In this document: positions 46,175 to 54,120 of the stretch, one piece after another
Numbering within the stretch: the first letter of the stretch is position 1
Layout of the letters: every line of letters starts with the position of its first letter
DNA from: Flavobacterium defluvii
Lineage (GTDB): Bacteria > Bacteroidota > Bacteroidia > Flavobacteriales > Flavobacteriaceae
Assembly: GCF_900129555.1 (NCBI RefSeq)
Contig: NZ_FQWC01000010.1
Location: 1 to 64,000 of the forward strand
Direction of reading: 5' to 3'
DNA: 64,000 bases
Made by a program: the position numbers and the translations under genes
Notes under the pieces: model-generated
Database searches by the model: none
Told to the model about the DNA's origin: nothing
Seen by the model: the letters and a program-made list of their open reading frames with translations, nothing else

Positions 46175-48016
46175 CTAATCATTCCAAAAATTTTCTTGTT
46201 TTTTGGCTTCTGTTTTTTTAGATTTCTCTGTATCATTGCTTTTGCCAGTTTCCCAAAAATCATTTGTGTTTACTGTCTTGAAACTTTTTTTCATAGATTC
46301 ATCACCATAACTAAATTGATTAATCTGCAAACTGCTTTTTGATGCTAGTTCAATAAATGAGCTCTGCATTTTTTCAGCATCAGTTTGATTTAAATAATAG
46401 CCTACAATGCTGACTTTGCCAACACCGAATTTCTTAAGATTATTTGCAAATGCAGATTTATAAGGGAAACTTCCATCGTCTAGTTTTTCAACCGCTATGA
46501 CATTGCTAATGGCTATGGAACCCATTTCTTGTGTCAAGAGAGCATTTTTATCGGCTATGAAGGCAAATACATATACTTGGTTTTGTTTTACATTATTTGA
46601 TTCCAAAGGCAATCTGCCTTCTGGAAAAAGTTCAAGCATTTTTTGTCTGATACCAAACAAGGCCGCTTTTCTTTTACTTTCCAGTAAAGCCAGTTGGGCT
46701 TCTCTTTCTTCGCGTAGACGCTCTTTGTTTTCTCTCTCTATTTTATCAGCCTTGATTTGGCTTAAAAGGCCTCCAAGTGCCTTCATGCTTCCGTTTATGG
46801 CAGCATCATATTGAGAACCGCTGTTTGATGTAGCATCTAAGTAACTGGAGACTGAAGCGGCTTTAGCGGCTGCATAATTATTGGATTCCTGCTCTATAAT
46901 CTGCATCTGCCTGCTATATTCTTGATTGATCTCATCAATTGAATTGAAAATTTTATCTGCCAAACCAGCCTCTCTAATTGCTTCTGCTGAATTGGATGCC
47001 GCATTTCCCTGACTGAAAGATTGGGATAAATTACTGGCCTTGCTTACAAAATCGGCTTCTAATAGCTTTGCAGCTTCCTGTTTCTGTCGAATGTCGGCCA
47101 TCTGAGCATTTACTTTTGCCTGGATTTCCTGATTTTTTGCCTGCTTGATTTCTTCAGGTGTTTGTTGGCGAGGTGTTTTAACTACAGGGCGTACGGCTTC
47201 TGGATTGTTAGAGCTTTCAACAGTAGTTTCTTCATTTTTGACTGTATCTTCCTTTTTCTGTTTTTCGGCTAGAACACGTTCTATTTTAGCCAGCTGTGCA
47301 GCAGGATAACTTTCTTTTGGCAATAATCTGAGAGCCTGCCCATATAAATTCTTAGCTTCCTCAAGATTGTTTCTGCTAAATGCATTATCAGCTTGCCGTA
47401 TTACATTTTTGTAGTCTTCTTTATTTTGCTGTAACTTTATTAGATTACGGATTCTGGCTTCTAAGTCTGATGAATTGTTCCAGTTAAGATTGGTAATAAA
47501 CGAGCCTGCCCACATTAAATCAAGATGATCTAGATTTGTTTCTTTAGAAATTTCAGCAGCATGATTAACGCTGTTTGTTTCGCCTATTATTGCTCCTATT
47601 GAAATAAAAGGATTTGAACCTCCCAAATTGGCTTGTGCAGCAAGTACCTGAATCTGCATATTTATTGAAGTTACCGCTAGTTTGTCAAAACCTGAAGCGC
47701 CGAGACCATCTATTGCATCCATTGCATTGGCCAGATATGCTATACCGTTATATTTGTATGCCGGAATTCCGTTGCCAAGAAAGCTCATTTTTGTAAATGA
47801 AATATGCAGATTGGCGTAGTGCTTTGGACCAATTGTTTCCCTTTCAAAATAATAGCTTCCGCCAATACCAATTCGCATAGGTCCTCGGTCCATAGCTGTT
47901 GGCAAAGTTAATTCCCAAAGAAAATTCTTTGCTGCCGATTTGTTTTGTGCTGATAAATTTAATACCAGGCATAACAGAAAAACTATGTGCAATTTGATTG
48001 GCGGAAGTGTTTTCAT
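46175..48016 (-). CDS. Large secreted coiled-coil protein of unknown function
   Basis: A 613-residue protein with a signal peptide (IVFLLCLVLNLSAQ). The N-terminal 190 residues look globular (GPMRIGIGGSYYFERETIGP, MQIQVLAAQANLGGSNPF). A TPR-like segment is at about 195-245 (DNAFSRNNLEEAKNLYGQALRL). A long charged, helical Lys/Glu/Gln/Ala-rich region at about 245-475 includes a coiled-coil (ADKIERENKERLREEREAQL). The C-terminal part (about 495-590) has short alternating strands and helices (YVFAFIADKNAL, KVSIVGYYLNQTDAEKMQSS) that recall a SPOR-like or similar small domain. It is the last gene of a three-gene minus-strand operon, 32 bases after the beta-barrel gene. I do not recognise the family. 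Confidence 0.6.
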   Translation of the reverse strand: MKTLPPIKLHIVFLLCLVLNLSAQNKSAAKNFLWELTLPTAMDRGPMRIGIGGSYYFERETIGPKHYANLHISFTKMSFLGNGIPAYKYNGIAYLANAMDAIDGLGASGFDKLAVTSINMQIQVLAAQANLGGSNPFISIGAIIGETNSVNHAAEISKETNLDHLDLMWAGSFITNLNWNNSSDLEARIRNLIKLQQNKEDYKNVIRQADNAFSRNNLEEAKNLYGQALRLLPKESYPAAQLAKIERVLAEKQKKEDTVKNEETTVESSNNPEAVRPVVKTPRQQTPEEIKQAKNQEIQAKVNAQMADIRQKQEAAKLLEADFVSKASNLSQSFSQGNAASNSAEAIREAGLADKIFNSIDEINQEYSRQMQIIEQESNNYAAAKAASVSSYLDATSNSGSQYDAAINGSMKALGGLLSQIKADKIERENKERLREEREAQLALLESKRKAALFGIRQKMLELFPEGRLPLESNNVKQNQVYVFAFIADKNALLTQEMGSIAISNVIAVEKLDDGSFPYKSAFANNLKKFGVGKVSIVGYYLNQTDAEKMQSSFIELASKSSLQINQFSYGDESMKKSFKTVNTNDFWETGKSNDTEKSKKTEAKKQENFWND

Positions 48017-48048
48017 GATTCAAACAGTATTGATTTTTAAGAATTCTA

Positions 48049-48666
48049 TTAGATTCTCTTTTTGAATAGTATATAACCGACTGATAATCCAAAATTTGAA
48101 TTTTTTATGTGGCTATCATCAACACCAGTTGGATAATTCATAATATTAGCAAGACCTTGTGAATAGGTTAGACGCAATGTGATGCCGTTTCCAAAAAAGT
48201 ATCCAGCTCCTACATTAACACCATAATCACTTCTTTTGTATGAATAATCACCATCGTTTATCTTTAACTCTCCATATTGCGTTTCAGCTGAAGTAAGGTA
48301 GCCATAGTAACCGCCTCCAGAGAAAAAGAAAGTGCTTCCGATCGGCTTGATTTTGTACACAAAATCAACAGGAACGCTTACATATCCGAGTGTTACAGTA
48401 GTATCATCATTTGAGTCCTTAAATTTCGTTCCCATGTTTCCATAAGTTATTCCTGGATTGATTGAAAATCTTGCGTCTTCAAAAGGTATCCAGAATGTAA
48501 ACCCAAGTTTACCTGATAATGTGCCTTTGTGGTCCTCAAATTTCTGTCCGTTGTCTTTTTCGCTGAATTTAGTCATTCCGATGGTGCCAAAAAGTTCTCC
48601 TTGTGAAAATGCAAATGTCGAAACCGTCAACATAGCGGCTAAAAGTAGTTTTTTCATCATAATCAT
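48049..48666 (-). CDS. Small outer-membrane beta-barrel protein
   Basis: A 205-residue protein with a signal peptide (KKLLLAAMLTVSTFAFSQG) and repeated amphipathic strands ending in aromatic residues (GELFGTIGMTKF, LSGKLGFTFWIPF, FSINPGITYGNMG, VDFVYKIKPIG, YGVNVGAGYFFG, ITLRLTYSQGLA). The closing strand NFGLSVGYILFKKR fits an eight-strand porin-like or OmpW/OmpX-like barrel. Three nearby start codons (M1, M3, M4) are possible. It sits between two unknown envelope genes of the same operon, 14 bases after the TPR gene. Confidence 0.7.
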   Translation of the reverse strand: MIMMKKLLLAAMLTVSTFAFSQGELFGTIGMTKFSEKDNGQKFEDHKGTLSGKLGFTFWIPFEDARFSINPGITYGNMGTKFKDSNDDTTVTLGYVSVPVDFVYKIKPIGSTFFFSGGGYYGYLTSAETQYGELKINDGDYSYKRSDYGVNVGAGYFFGNGITLRLTYSQGLANIMNYPTGVDDSHIKNSNFGLSVGYILFKKRI

Positions 48667-48680
48667 AATTGTTTTTAAAT

Positions 48681-49688
48681 TTATTTATAGTCTTTGAATA
48701 CTCTCAGTGTAAGGGAGCTCTTCCATCTTTTTTGGTTTTTTTCGTCTACGTAATTGTCACTGTACAAATGGACTCCTTTAGTATCTGAAATAGCCCAGCT
48801 CCATTGATTTTGGTAATCATAATAAGGTATTGCATCGGTTGATTTGTTGCCATATGATTCAAAATCAGCCTTGAATTTTTCTACGTATTTGGTGACCTCC
48901 GCAGTAGCTTCTGAGAAAGTTAAGGTACCTTGCCCTTTGCTGTTGTAGTAAAAAATCGTTTTCTGAAATCCAACAACTCTGCCGTTTTTCACTAGTACTA
49001 AATGAATAGTGGTGTCATAGATAGGAGCACCTGTAGAAGAATTGTAAGGCAATAGAAAATTTTCTTTGTTCTCAAAACCAATGCTTTTAGAATGACAGGC
49101 ATAGATAAGATCAGCCTCAGTGCCTGATTCCCATTTTGTCTTTGACATTTTGTAATTCTCAGGCAGAATATTTGGATATTGCTTTTGAAACTCTTCTATT
49201 GTTTGCCCCATAGGAAGATCGTCTATTGTAAACCTTTCAAAATTTGCTTTCCCTTTTTTAATATTGTCTTCAAGTTCTTGTTTTTGCGCTGCGAGTTTCT
49301 GTTCCTCAAGCATCATATCATTTAATTTCTCTTTTAGCAGGATCTTATTTTTGGCAACTGCCATTTTCTTATCCTGCGAGTAGCTATCGATTCCAGATGA
49401 TTTTTCAAAAGCCTCTATTTTTTTTAAAATATGTTTAACCCGGTCTGAGCTGCTAAATCCCTTGTCCATTTCCACCATAATTTCTAAATATAACAATTTA
49501 GGCTTGCTGCCAATAATGGTCTTGGCTTGTTCCAAATAAGCAAGAGCTTTGTCGTATTCGTTGTTGCTATAGGCCTCTTCACCTAATTGATATTTAGCAA
49601 TAGCCTCCATTTCATTCTCTGTTTGAGAAAAAGAAAGAAGATTTTGAAAAAATAAAACGATTAAAAATATAATTTTGAGAAATTTCAT
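48681..49688 (-). CDS. Secreted TPR-containing protein of unknown function
   Basis: A 335-residue exported protein. Start is placed at the ATG at 49688, which directly precedes a signal peptide (MKFLKIIFLIVLFFQNLLSF); the frame extends further upstream without benefit. Residues about 25-60 form a TPR (AKYQLGEEAYSNNEYDKALAYLEQAK), followed by a charged coiled-coil (LLKEKLNDMMLEEQKLAAQKQ) and a C-terminal globular domain (FTIDDLPMGQTIEEFQKQYP, HLVLVKNGRVVGFQKTIFYY, SWAISDTKGVHLY). It is the first gene of the three-gene unit. No family recognised. Confidence 0.6.
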   Translation of the reverse strand: MKFLKIIFLIVLFFQNLLSFSQTENEMEAIAKYQLGEEAYSNNEYDKALAYLEQAKTIIGSKPKLLYLEIMVEMDKGFSSSDRVKHILKKIEAFEKSSGIDSYSQDKKMAVAKNKILLKEKLNDMMLEEQKLAAQKQELEDNIKKGKANFERFTIDDLPMGQTIEEFQKQYPNILPENYKMSKTKWESGTEADLIYACHSKSIGFENKENFLLPYNSSTGAPIYDTTIHLVLVKNGRVVGFQKTIFYYNSKGQGTLTFSEATAEVTKYVEKFKADFESYGNKSTDAIPYYDYQNQWSWAISDTKGVHLYSDNYVDEKNQKRWKSSLTLRVFKDYK

Positions 49689-50037
49689 ACTATTTATTTG
49701 ATTAATCATGACATAAAAAAATGTTAAATTTTTTGTCGCTAAACTAAAAAAAATTAGCAAATTAACAATATGATTTCTTTATATAAATTGAAAAAAGTCC
49801 CAATAGAAATGATTGCAGCAGGATTTTAGATAAAAAAAAGAGAAAGTTTTAAATATTGTTGCAGTCAATTAATCAAGTCATTGTAAATATTTCAAACAGA
49901 AATCCTCACTGGGACCGCAGTTAATAGTAGTATCCGAATGTGGTTTTGAAAAAAATGAACATGAGAAAATAAAAATAAGAGCTTCAAATATTAAGCTCCA
50001 TTAGTGCATCGCCTGTAATGTGCTGGGAGTTGTTTTT
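49689..50037. other. 349-base gap, nothing recognised
   Basis: AT-rich sequence upstream of the minus-strand envelope operon, so its promoter should lie near the left end. No hairpin, RNA or further frame is evident. Confidence 0.4.
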
Positions 50038-50223
50038 TTAATCGGTGTCGCTTTTAGACAATAATTGAACTCGAGCGACCGCTCTTTCGAACCTTTGATC
50101 CCATCGCGTATTATCCCATCTTCTCTTAGTTGAACTTTCCCTGCGGATACCGTCAACTGTTATTCTGAAATACACAATCCATTCTCTACTTTCTATTCTG
50201 GGTCTTTTTAAAAAGAATCCCAA
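50038..50223 (-). pseudogene. N-terminal fragment of a tyrosine recombinase (arm-binding domain)
   Basis: A 61-residue frame with IVYFRITVDGIRRESSTKRR followed by WDNTRWDQRFERA, which matches the arm-type DNA-binding domain at the N-terminus of Bacteroidota tyrosine recombinases carried by conjugative and mobilisable elements. Those proteins run to about 400 residues. Here the frame ends after the first domain, and no SAM-like or catalytic (R..HxxR..Y) domain follows. It lies about 300 bases from tRNA-Tyr, a common attachment site. It is most likely the scar of an integrated element that was lost. Confidence 0.65.
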
Positions 50224-50525
50224 AACTGCTTTCCAACATAATCCTACTTTTTAAATTAATAAATGTAGAATAATATCACTGCCAAATCCAGTCGTTAATC
50301 TCGTTAACCCCTATAATATGAGGGATTTTTGCTGTTTCTGGTGCACTTTTCTATGCGCCGGAAAGTGCACCGATTTTGCACCTTTAATTTTGTGTGGTTT
50401 TAAAAAATATGAAAAGCAGGATTAAAAAAAACCTGCAAATCCTAGGATTTGCAGGTTTTACCACATTTGTTTTGGGCTTTTTAAAAGAATGAAAAAACTT
50501 TTGTTTTTTGTTCTTTAACCCTCTG
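50224..50525. other. Gap between recombinase fragment and tRNA-Tyr with two palindromes
   Basis: GGTGCACTTT ... AAAGTGCACC (50340-50371, 12-base loop) is a ten-pair inverted repeat of unknown role. It is followed by a near-repeat of its right end, TTTTGCACC. A near-perfect 32-base palindrome at 50428-50459 terminates the tRNA. The rest is unremarkable. Confidence 0.5.
50428..50459 (-). terminator. Intrinsic terminator of tRNA-Tyr
   Basis: AAAACCTGCAAATCC and GGATTTGCAGGTTTT, 15 paired bases with only TA between them (the whole reads as a palindrome), lie about 67 bases past the 3' end of the tRNA on the minus strand and are followed there by a T run. Confidence 0.7.
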
Positions 50526-50606
50526 TGGGGAGAGCAGGATTCGAACCTGCGAAGTTTTCACAGCAGATTTACAGTCTGCCCTCGTTGGCCGCTTGAGTAT
50601 CTCCCC
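50526..50606 (-). tRNA. tRNA-Tyr (GUA)
   Basis: Read on the minus strand the sequence begins GGGGAGATACTC and ends TCTCCCCA. The acceptor stem GGGGAGA/TCTCCCC is perfect. The anticodon loop CTGTAAA carries GTA, the T arm is GCAGGTTCGAATCCTGC, and a long variable arm, expected for tRNA-Tyr, is present. The terminal CCA is not encoded (the genome has CAG after the discriminator A). Confidence 0.95.
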
Positions 50607-50743
50607 AGATCTCAGCGTTGTTGCGCTTTGTTGTTCTAAGCGGTTGCAAAGATAGCAACGTTTTCTACATTTGCAAACAAAAAAAGAACTTAATTTTAAG
50701 TTATTTTAAAGTTATTTTTTAATCCATTGGAATTGAATAAAAT

Positions 50744-50770
50744 AAAAAATCTCCACTAGGGAGATTTTTT
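50744..50770 (-). terminator. Intrinsic terminator after the TlpA-like gene
   Basis: AAAAAATCTCC and GGAGATTTTTT, eleven perfect pairs with a five-base loop, sit about 22 bases downstream of the minus-strand gene's stop codon. Confidence 0.75.
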
Positions 50771-50792
50771 TAACTTATTTTAAAATGTAGGA

Positions 50793-51959
50793 TTATTTTG
50801 CTAGCAGTTCAATAATTTTTGCTCTCAATTCCGGACCTCTTAAGTCTTGTGCTACCACTTTTCCTGAAGCATCAAGAATAAAAGTTGCAGGAATAGATTC
50901 AACATTATATTGTTTTGCAATTGGCTCATCCCAGAATTTTAGGTTTGAAACATGTGTCCAGGTTAAACCGTCTGCAGCGATAGCTTCTTTCCAGTGTTCG
51001 GCATCTTTATCCAAAGACACTCCAACAATATTTAATCCTTTTGAATGTAACTCTTTATAGATAGCTACCACATTTGGATTTTCTTTTCGGCATGGTCCGC
51101 ACCATGAAGCCCAGAAATCAACGATAGTAACTTTACCTAAACTTTCTTTAAGCGAAACTACTTTTCCCTGCGGGTTTGGGGCAGAGAAATCTGCTCTTCA
51201 TTTAGCGCTGCCAACAGGAGGAGCTGATGCACCAACCGCAGGCATTTTTGCTTGACCTAGTCTGTTTTTGATTTCTTTACCAGGAGTTGTATTTTTTAAA
51301 GACTCATCTAAAGAGTTGAATATACTTTCTGTCTTTTTAATATCATTGCTTGGGTCATTAATCATACCTTGAATAATTAATACAGAGATATAAGATTTTG
51401 GATGACTTTCAGCATAAGCTAAATATTTCTTTTTGCTGTTAGCTTGTACTTCTGTTTGAATTTCCATGTATTGTTTCATCAAACCATTGATAGTTGCAGT
51501 ATCTTGTGCTTTTTGAGCTTCCTGCATCTTTGTAGTATTCTTTTTCTGGAAATCAACTAAGCTTTTTTGAGTTTTTGTGATATCTTCATTGAATTTTGAA
51601 TACTCATCATTATTGTAAGTTCCGGAAACTTTAGATTTGTGGATACTGTCTTTGTCAATTTCGATATTAATTTCTCCCGTTTCTAATATAAAAGGGAATG
51701 GTTGGTTTGCACCCTGAAGGATTAATGTATGAAAAGCTGGTTCAGTAACTTTTCCTTTTATTTCAAATTTTCCATTTTCAACTTTTACTGTATCAAGCGC
51801 AACAGCCATTCTTGTAGTTGGATCCTGACCTTGAAGAATGATCGTTTTTCCGTTTTCAATTCCTTTTGCAGTACCTGTAATTAGGTATTCTCCGTCTTTA
51901 ACTTTGCTGCAAGAAATGATAGCTGCAGAAGCTGTAAGTAAAAAAAGTATTTTTTTCAT
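50793..51959 (-). pseudogene. DUF4369/TlpA-type thiol-disulfide lipoprotein, interrupted by in-frame TGA
   Basis: Two open parts in one frame make a single gene of about 388 codons. The first (51959-51198) has a lipoprotein signal (LLTASAAIISC), a DUF4369-like beta domain (YLITGTAKGIENGKTIILQG) and a helical linker. A TGA at 51198-51200 then interrupts it. The frame continues at once with RADFSAPNPQGK, TIVDFWASWCGPC (redox pair intact) and a complete thioredoxin fold to 50793. Such proteins act in the periplasm as thiol-disulfide oxidoreductases. With a single stop and otherwise perfect coding, a recent nonsense mutation or a sequencing error is most likely. The truncated lipoprotein would lack the redox domain. 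Confidence 0.8.
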
Positions 51960-52170
51960 TATAAAAAATTAATTAGTTAATTGATTTGTGCAACAAAAGT
52001 ATCTAAAATTATAGAACATATAGAATTTTGTAACCTAAAATTTTGTTATAGTTTTTTTATGTCTAATAGCCCAGTAATCAAGTGTTTTGAAGCATTAATT
52101 TGATTTAAAACTCTTATTATCTTTTTGTTTATAAAGCTAATATAGAACTTTTTTAATAGTAAGACATAAA

Positions 52171-52198
52171 AAAAGCACTCTGTAATAAGAGTGCTTTT
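52171..52198 (-). terminator. Intrinsic terminator after the J-domain gene
   Basis: AAAAGCACTCT and AGAGTGCTTTT, eleven perfect pairs with a six-base loop, 21 bases after the stop codon of the minus-strand gene and followed there by a T run. Confidence 0.75.
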
Positions 52199-52218
52199 GA
52201 AATATTTTTTGAACAAAT

Positions 52219-52659
52219 TTATTCTTGATTTGTTTTCTTTCTCCAGGTAAAAGAGTTTAAAATGTGTCTTTTTGCAAATCTTCCAGGAGAATCTGCATTT
52301 ACCATTTTCACGTAAGTCGCTTTAGGAACGCTAATGTATTCGTAAACACTTCCGTTAGAAAAATCAATAATCAAACGACCATCTACAAATTTATAGTCTG
52401 TAATAGTACAAGTTGTTATTGTTTCTGTGTATTCAGGTAAATTAAGTTTGATAGTATCAGGGTGAATGCTTACTAAAAAGTGGTAAGCCTCAATGATCGT
52501 TTTACTTTTTTCTTCTGCAGCTTTTAGACCAGCTTCATCTCCTACGAATTTATCTGGATGAGATTCTTTCATCGCATTACGATAAATTGTTTTTAAATCT
52601 TTTAACTCTGCAGTTTTGTCTACGTTTAGTAATTTACGGTATTCAACTATTTTTTTCAT
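52219..52659 (-). CDS. J-domain protein fused to a KTSC domain
   Basis: A 146-residue cytoplasmic protein. Residues 1-65 are a J domain with the signature HPD in ESHPDKF, which stimulates DnaK ATPase. Residues about 85-140 match the KTSC domain (LIIDFSNGSVYEYISVP, YVKMVNADSPGRFAKRHI), a small module of unclear role found fused to or beside nucleases and RNA-modifying proteins. The compact fusion suggests a dedicated DnaK partner whose client-binding part is the KTSC fold. It is a single-gene unit with its own terminator. Confidence 0.85.
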   Translation of the reverse strand: MKKIVEYRKLLNVDKTAELKDLKTIYRNAMKESHPDKFVGDEAGLKAAEEKSKTIIEAYHFLVSIHPDTIKLNLPEYTETITTCTITDYKFVDGRLIIDFSNGSVYEYISVPKATYVKMVNADSPGRFAKRHILNSFTWRKKTNQE

Positions 52660-52992
52660 AAATAAAAGGTAACTACTTGTCTATTAGTTTGAAATGGCAC
52701 TTTTTTAGTTCAAATCGACAAATTTTTTGCAAAGGTACACTTTTTTTTAACTTTTTACTTTTGATCGAAAAAATAATTAGAATTATGAATTATTGCTAAT
52801 TAACCGCAAAGTACGCTAAGAGTTGTTTAATCAAATTGTGTTATAAAACGCAAAGTTCGCAGGCTGTATCGCTGCAAGCTTTGCGAACTTTAGATATATT
52901 TATAAAAACCATCCAATACTGAGATAAATCTTAGCGTACTTTGCGGTTAATTATCCATATTTAAACTTGAAACATTAAACCTGAAACAAAAA
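52660..52992. repeat. Nested inverted repeat in a 333-base gap
   Basis: The outer arms TAACCGCAAAGTACGCTAAG (52801-52820) and CTTAGCGTACTTTGCGGTTA (52930-52949) are perfect complements of 20 bases. Inside, GCAAAGTTCGCA (52850-52861) pairs with TGCGAACTTT (about 52882). Similar GCAAAGTCCGCAAAGTT arms occur at 33320-33363. This is a flavobacterial intergenic palindrome family. The rest of the gap shows nothing. Confidence 0.65.
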
Positions 52993-53238
52993 TTATTCAG
53001 GTTTGCGATTCGCTTTATCAAAATTTTTGGATTTCTTTGGATATTTATCGTAACTCATATCACTTGGGTTTTCAATTACAGATTTAATTGTAATCCAGTC
53101 ACCAATATTAAAATTTGTATGAGCGATTTTATAATCTAAAAGATATTCACCACAGAAATAATTGTTGTTTTCATCTTTTTCGATAATTCCCGTGTAAACT
53201 CCTTTTTGGGGCATTTTTCCTTGTGAATCTTTAGACAT
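52993..53238 (-). CDS. Conserved-looking small hypothetical protein
   Basis: An 81-residue soluble, charged protein with no signal peptide or membrane segment (GVYTGIIEKDENNNYFCGEY, FNIGDWITIKSVIENPSD). The spacing of beta-prone stretches suggests a small beta-barrel of the OB or SH3 kind, but I do not recognise it. The ATG at 53238 is the only plausible start. It is transcribed divergently from the next gene, with about 85 bases between starts. Confidence 0.55.
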   Translation of the reverse strand: MSKDSQGKMPQKGVYTGIIEKDENNNYFCGEYLLDYKIAHTNFNIGDWITIKSVIENPSDMSYDKYPKKSKNFDKANRKPE

Positions 53239-53324
53239 AATTTTTTGTTTTAAATTGAAGCAGCAAAGTTAATCAATTTAGGTTTGTTTTGGGGAGTTCG
53301 CGACAATCTGAGTATATTTGCAGT

Positions 53325-53867
53325 ATGCAGAAAAATTTTAAGCCACATCCAAATTCTTTCAAGAATACCTTTTGTGTTTTTAATGAAGTACTTCCAAATG
53401 AAATTGAAGGTTTAAAAAAACAATTCGAAAGCAAAGCAGGAAGTTCTTATTATTATACTGAAACCGGAATGTACCGCGTATCGAACCATTGGGGACGACT
53501 GGCAAATAGTAAATGGCGCTTAATTGCGCGTGAACCTGAAACAGAATCAAAAACAAAAATTGGTTTTGCAGCCTGGAATGAATTTTATCCTGATAATGCC
53601 GAAGAAAAACTTTATTATATCGAAGCCGATTTCGAAAAAAATCTTGCCAATTATCAGCATAAAAATAATCCCAATTATGACGGAAAAGCGATTTTAAGAA
53701 CCAGTTTTGAAACCACGAAGCGCTTAAAACAAGTTCGAAATTTGCAGCAATTAACTTCCTGGGCAAAATATTTTGATTATGATGATATTGCAGATTTAAG
53801 AAAGCAGATTATCAACGAATTGATTTTTACCGAGAAAAGTTTAGAAGAAATTAAAAGAGAAATATAA
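53325..53867 (+). CDS. Hypothetical protein, flavobacterial
   Basis: A 180-residue cytoplasmic protein without signal peptide. The ATG at 53325 is chosen; an in-frame TTG at 53289 lies twelve codons upstream. Notable stretches are YYYTETGMYRVSNHWGRLAN, KWRLIAREPE, IGFAAWNEFYPD and, near the end, a helical region (DDIADLRKQIINELIFTEKS). Family not recognised. Its TAA overlaps the ATG of a 46-codon gene (TAATG), suggesting translational coupling. Confidence 0.65.
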   Translation: MQKNFKPHPNSFKNTFCVFNEVLPNEIEGLKKQFESKAGSSYYYTETGMYRVSNHWGRLANSKWRLIAREPETESKTKIGFAAWNEFYPDNAEEKLYYIEADFEKNLANYQHKNNPNYDGKAILRTSFETTKRLKQVRNLQQLTSWAKYFDYDDIADLRKQIINELIFTEKSLEEIKREI

Positions 53868-54007
53868 TGGGACGCAATAACGAAAAAAACATTAAAATTC
53901 ACAATGACAAATTGCACAAAGCCCAGGCCAAGAAAAAGCAAGCAGAAGTTTCACGGAAAGAAAAGCTGAAAGAAATTGTGAAGAAATTCAACGAAAATAA
54001 AGAGTAA
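53867..54007 (+). CDS. 46-residue basic protein
   Basis: The start codon overlaps the preceding stop by one base (TAATG at 53865-53869). The product begins MGRNNEKNIKIHNDKLHKAQ and is dominated by Lys, Glu and Asn (EVSRKEKLKEIVKKFNENKE at the end), predicted to be one long charged helix. Coupling to the previous gene and the clean codon use support a real gene. Function unknown; nucleic-acid or ribosome binding is possible for so basic a peptide. Confidence 0.55.
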   Translation: MGRNNEKNIKIHNDKLHKAQAKKKQAEVSRKEKLKEIVKKFNENKE

Positions 54008-54060
54008 TAAAAATATAGTTTCAAGTTTTATGTTTTAAGTTTCAAGTTATTGGAACGAAA

Positions 54061-54109
54061 CCTGAAACCTGAAACCTGAAACCTGAAACTTGAAACTTGA
54101 AACTTGAAA
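54061..54109. repeat. Seven-base tandem repeat upstream of a start codon
   Basis: Four copies of CCTGAAA (54061-54088) are followed by three of CTTGAAA (54089-54109), ending 11 bases before the ATG at 54121. A complementary run (TTTCAAGTTTTATGTTTTAAGTTTCAAG) at about 54020-54048 could pair with it. Confidence 0.8.
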
Positions 54110-54120
54110 CAAAAAAAACA

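Noticed and set aside
46497..46814. A 105-codon open frame on the plus strand
   Set aside because: It is antisense to the coiled-coil protein gene and has an unlikely, Ser/Leu-rich translation typical of the complement of Lys/Glu-rich coding.
50340..50371. Inverted repeat as a transposon end or oriT
   Set aside because: There is no paired copy, target duplication or transposase/relaxase gene nearby. I list it only as a palindrome in the recombinase-scar region.
51198..51200. TGA as a selenocysteine codon in the TlpA-like gene
   Set aside because: The stop falls in the linker rather than at the redox site, the WCGPC pair is intact, and no adjacent structured element is visible. A nonsense mutation or sequencing error is simpler.
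54061..54109. Regular short repeats that might be taken for a CRISPR array
   Set aside because: The units are 7 bases and directly adjacent with no spacers, and there are no cas genes in the window.
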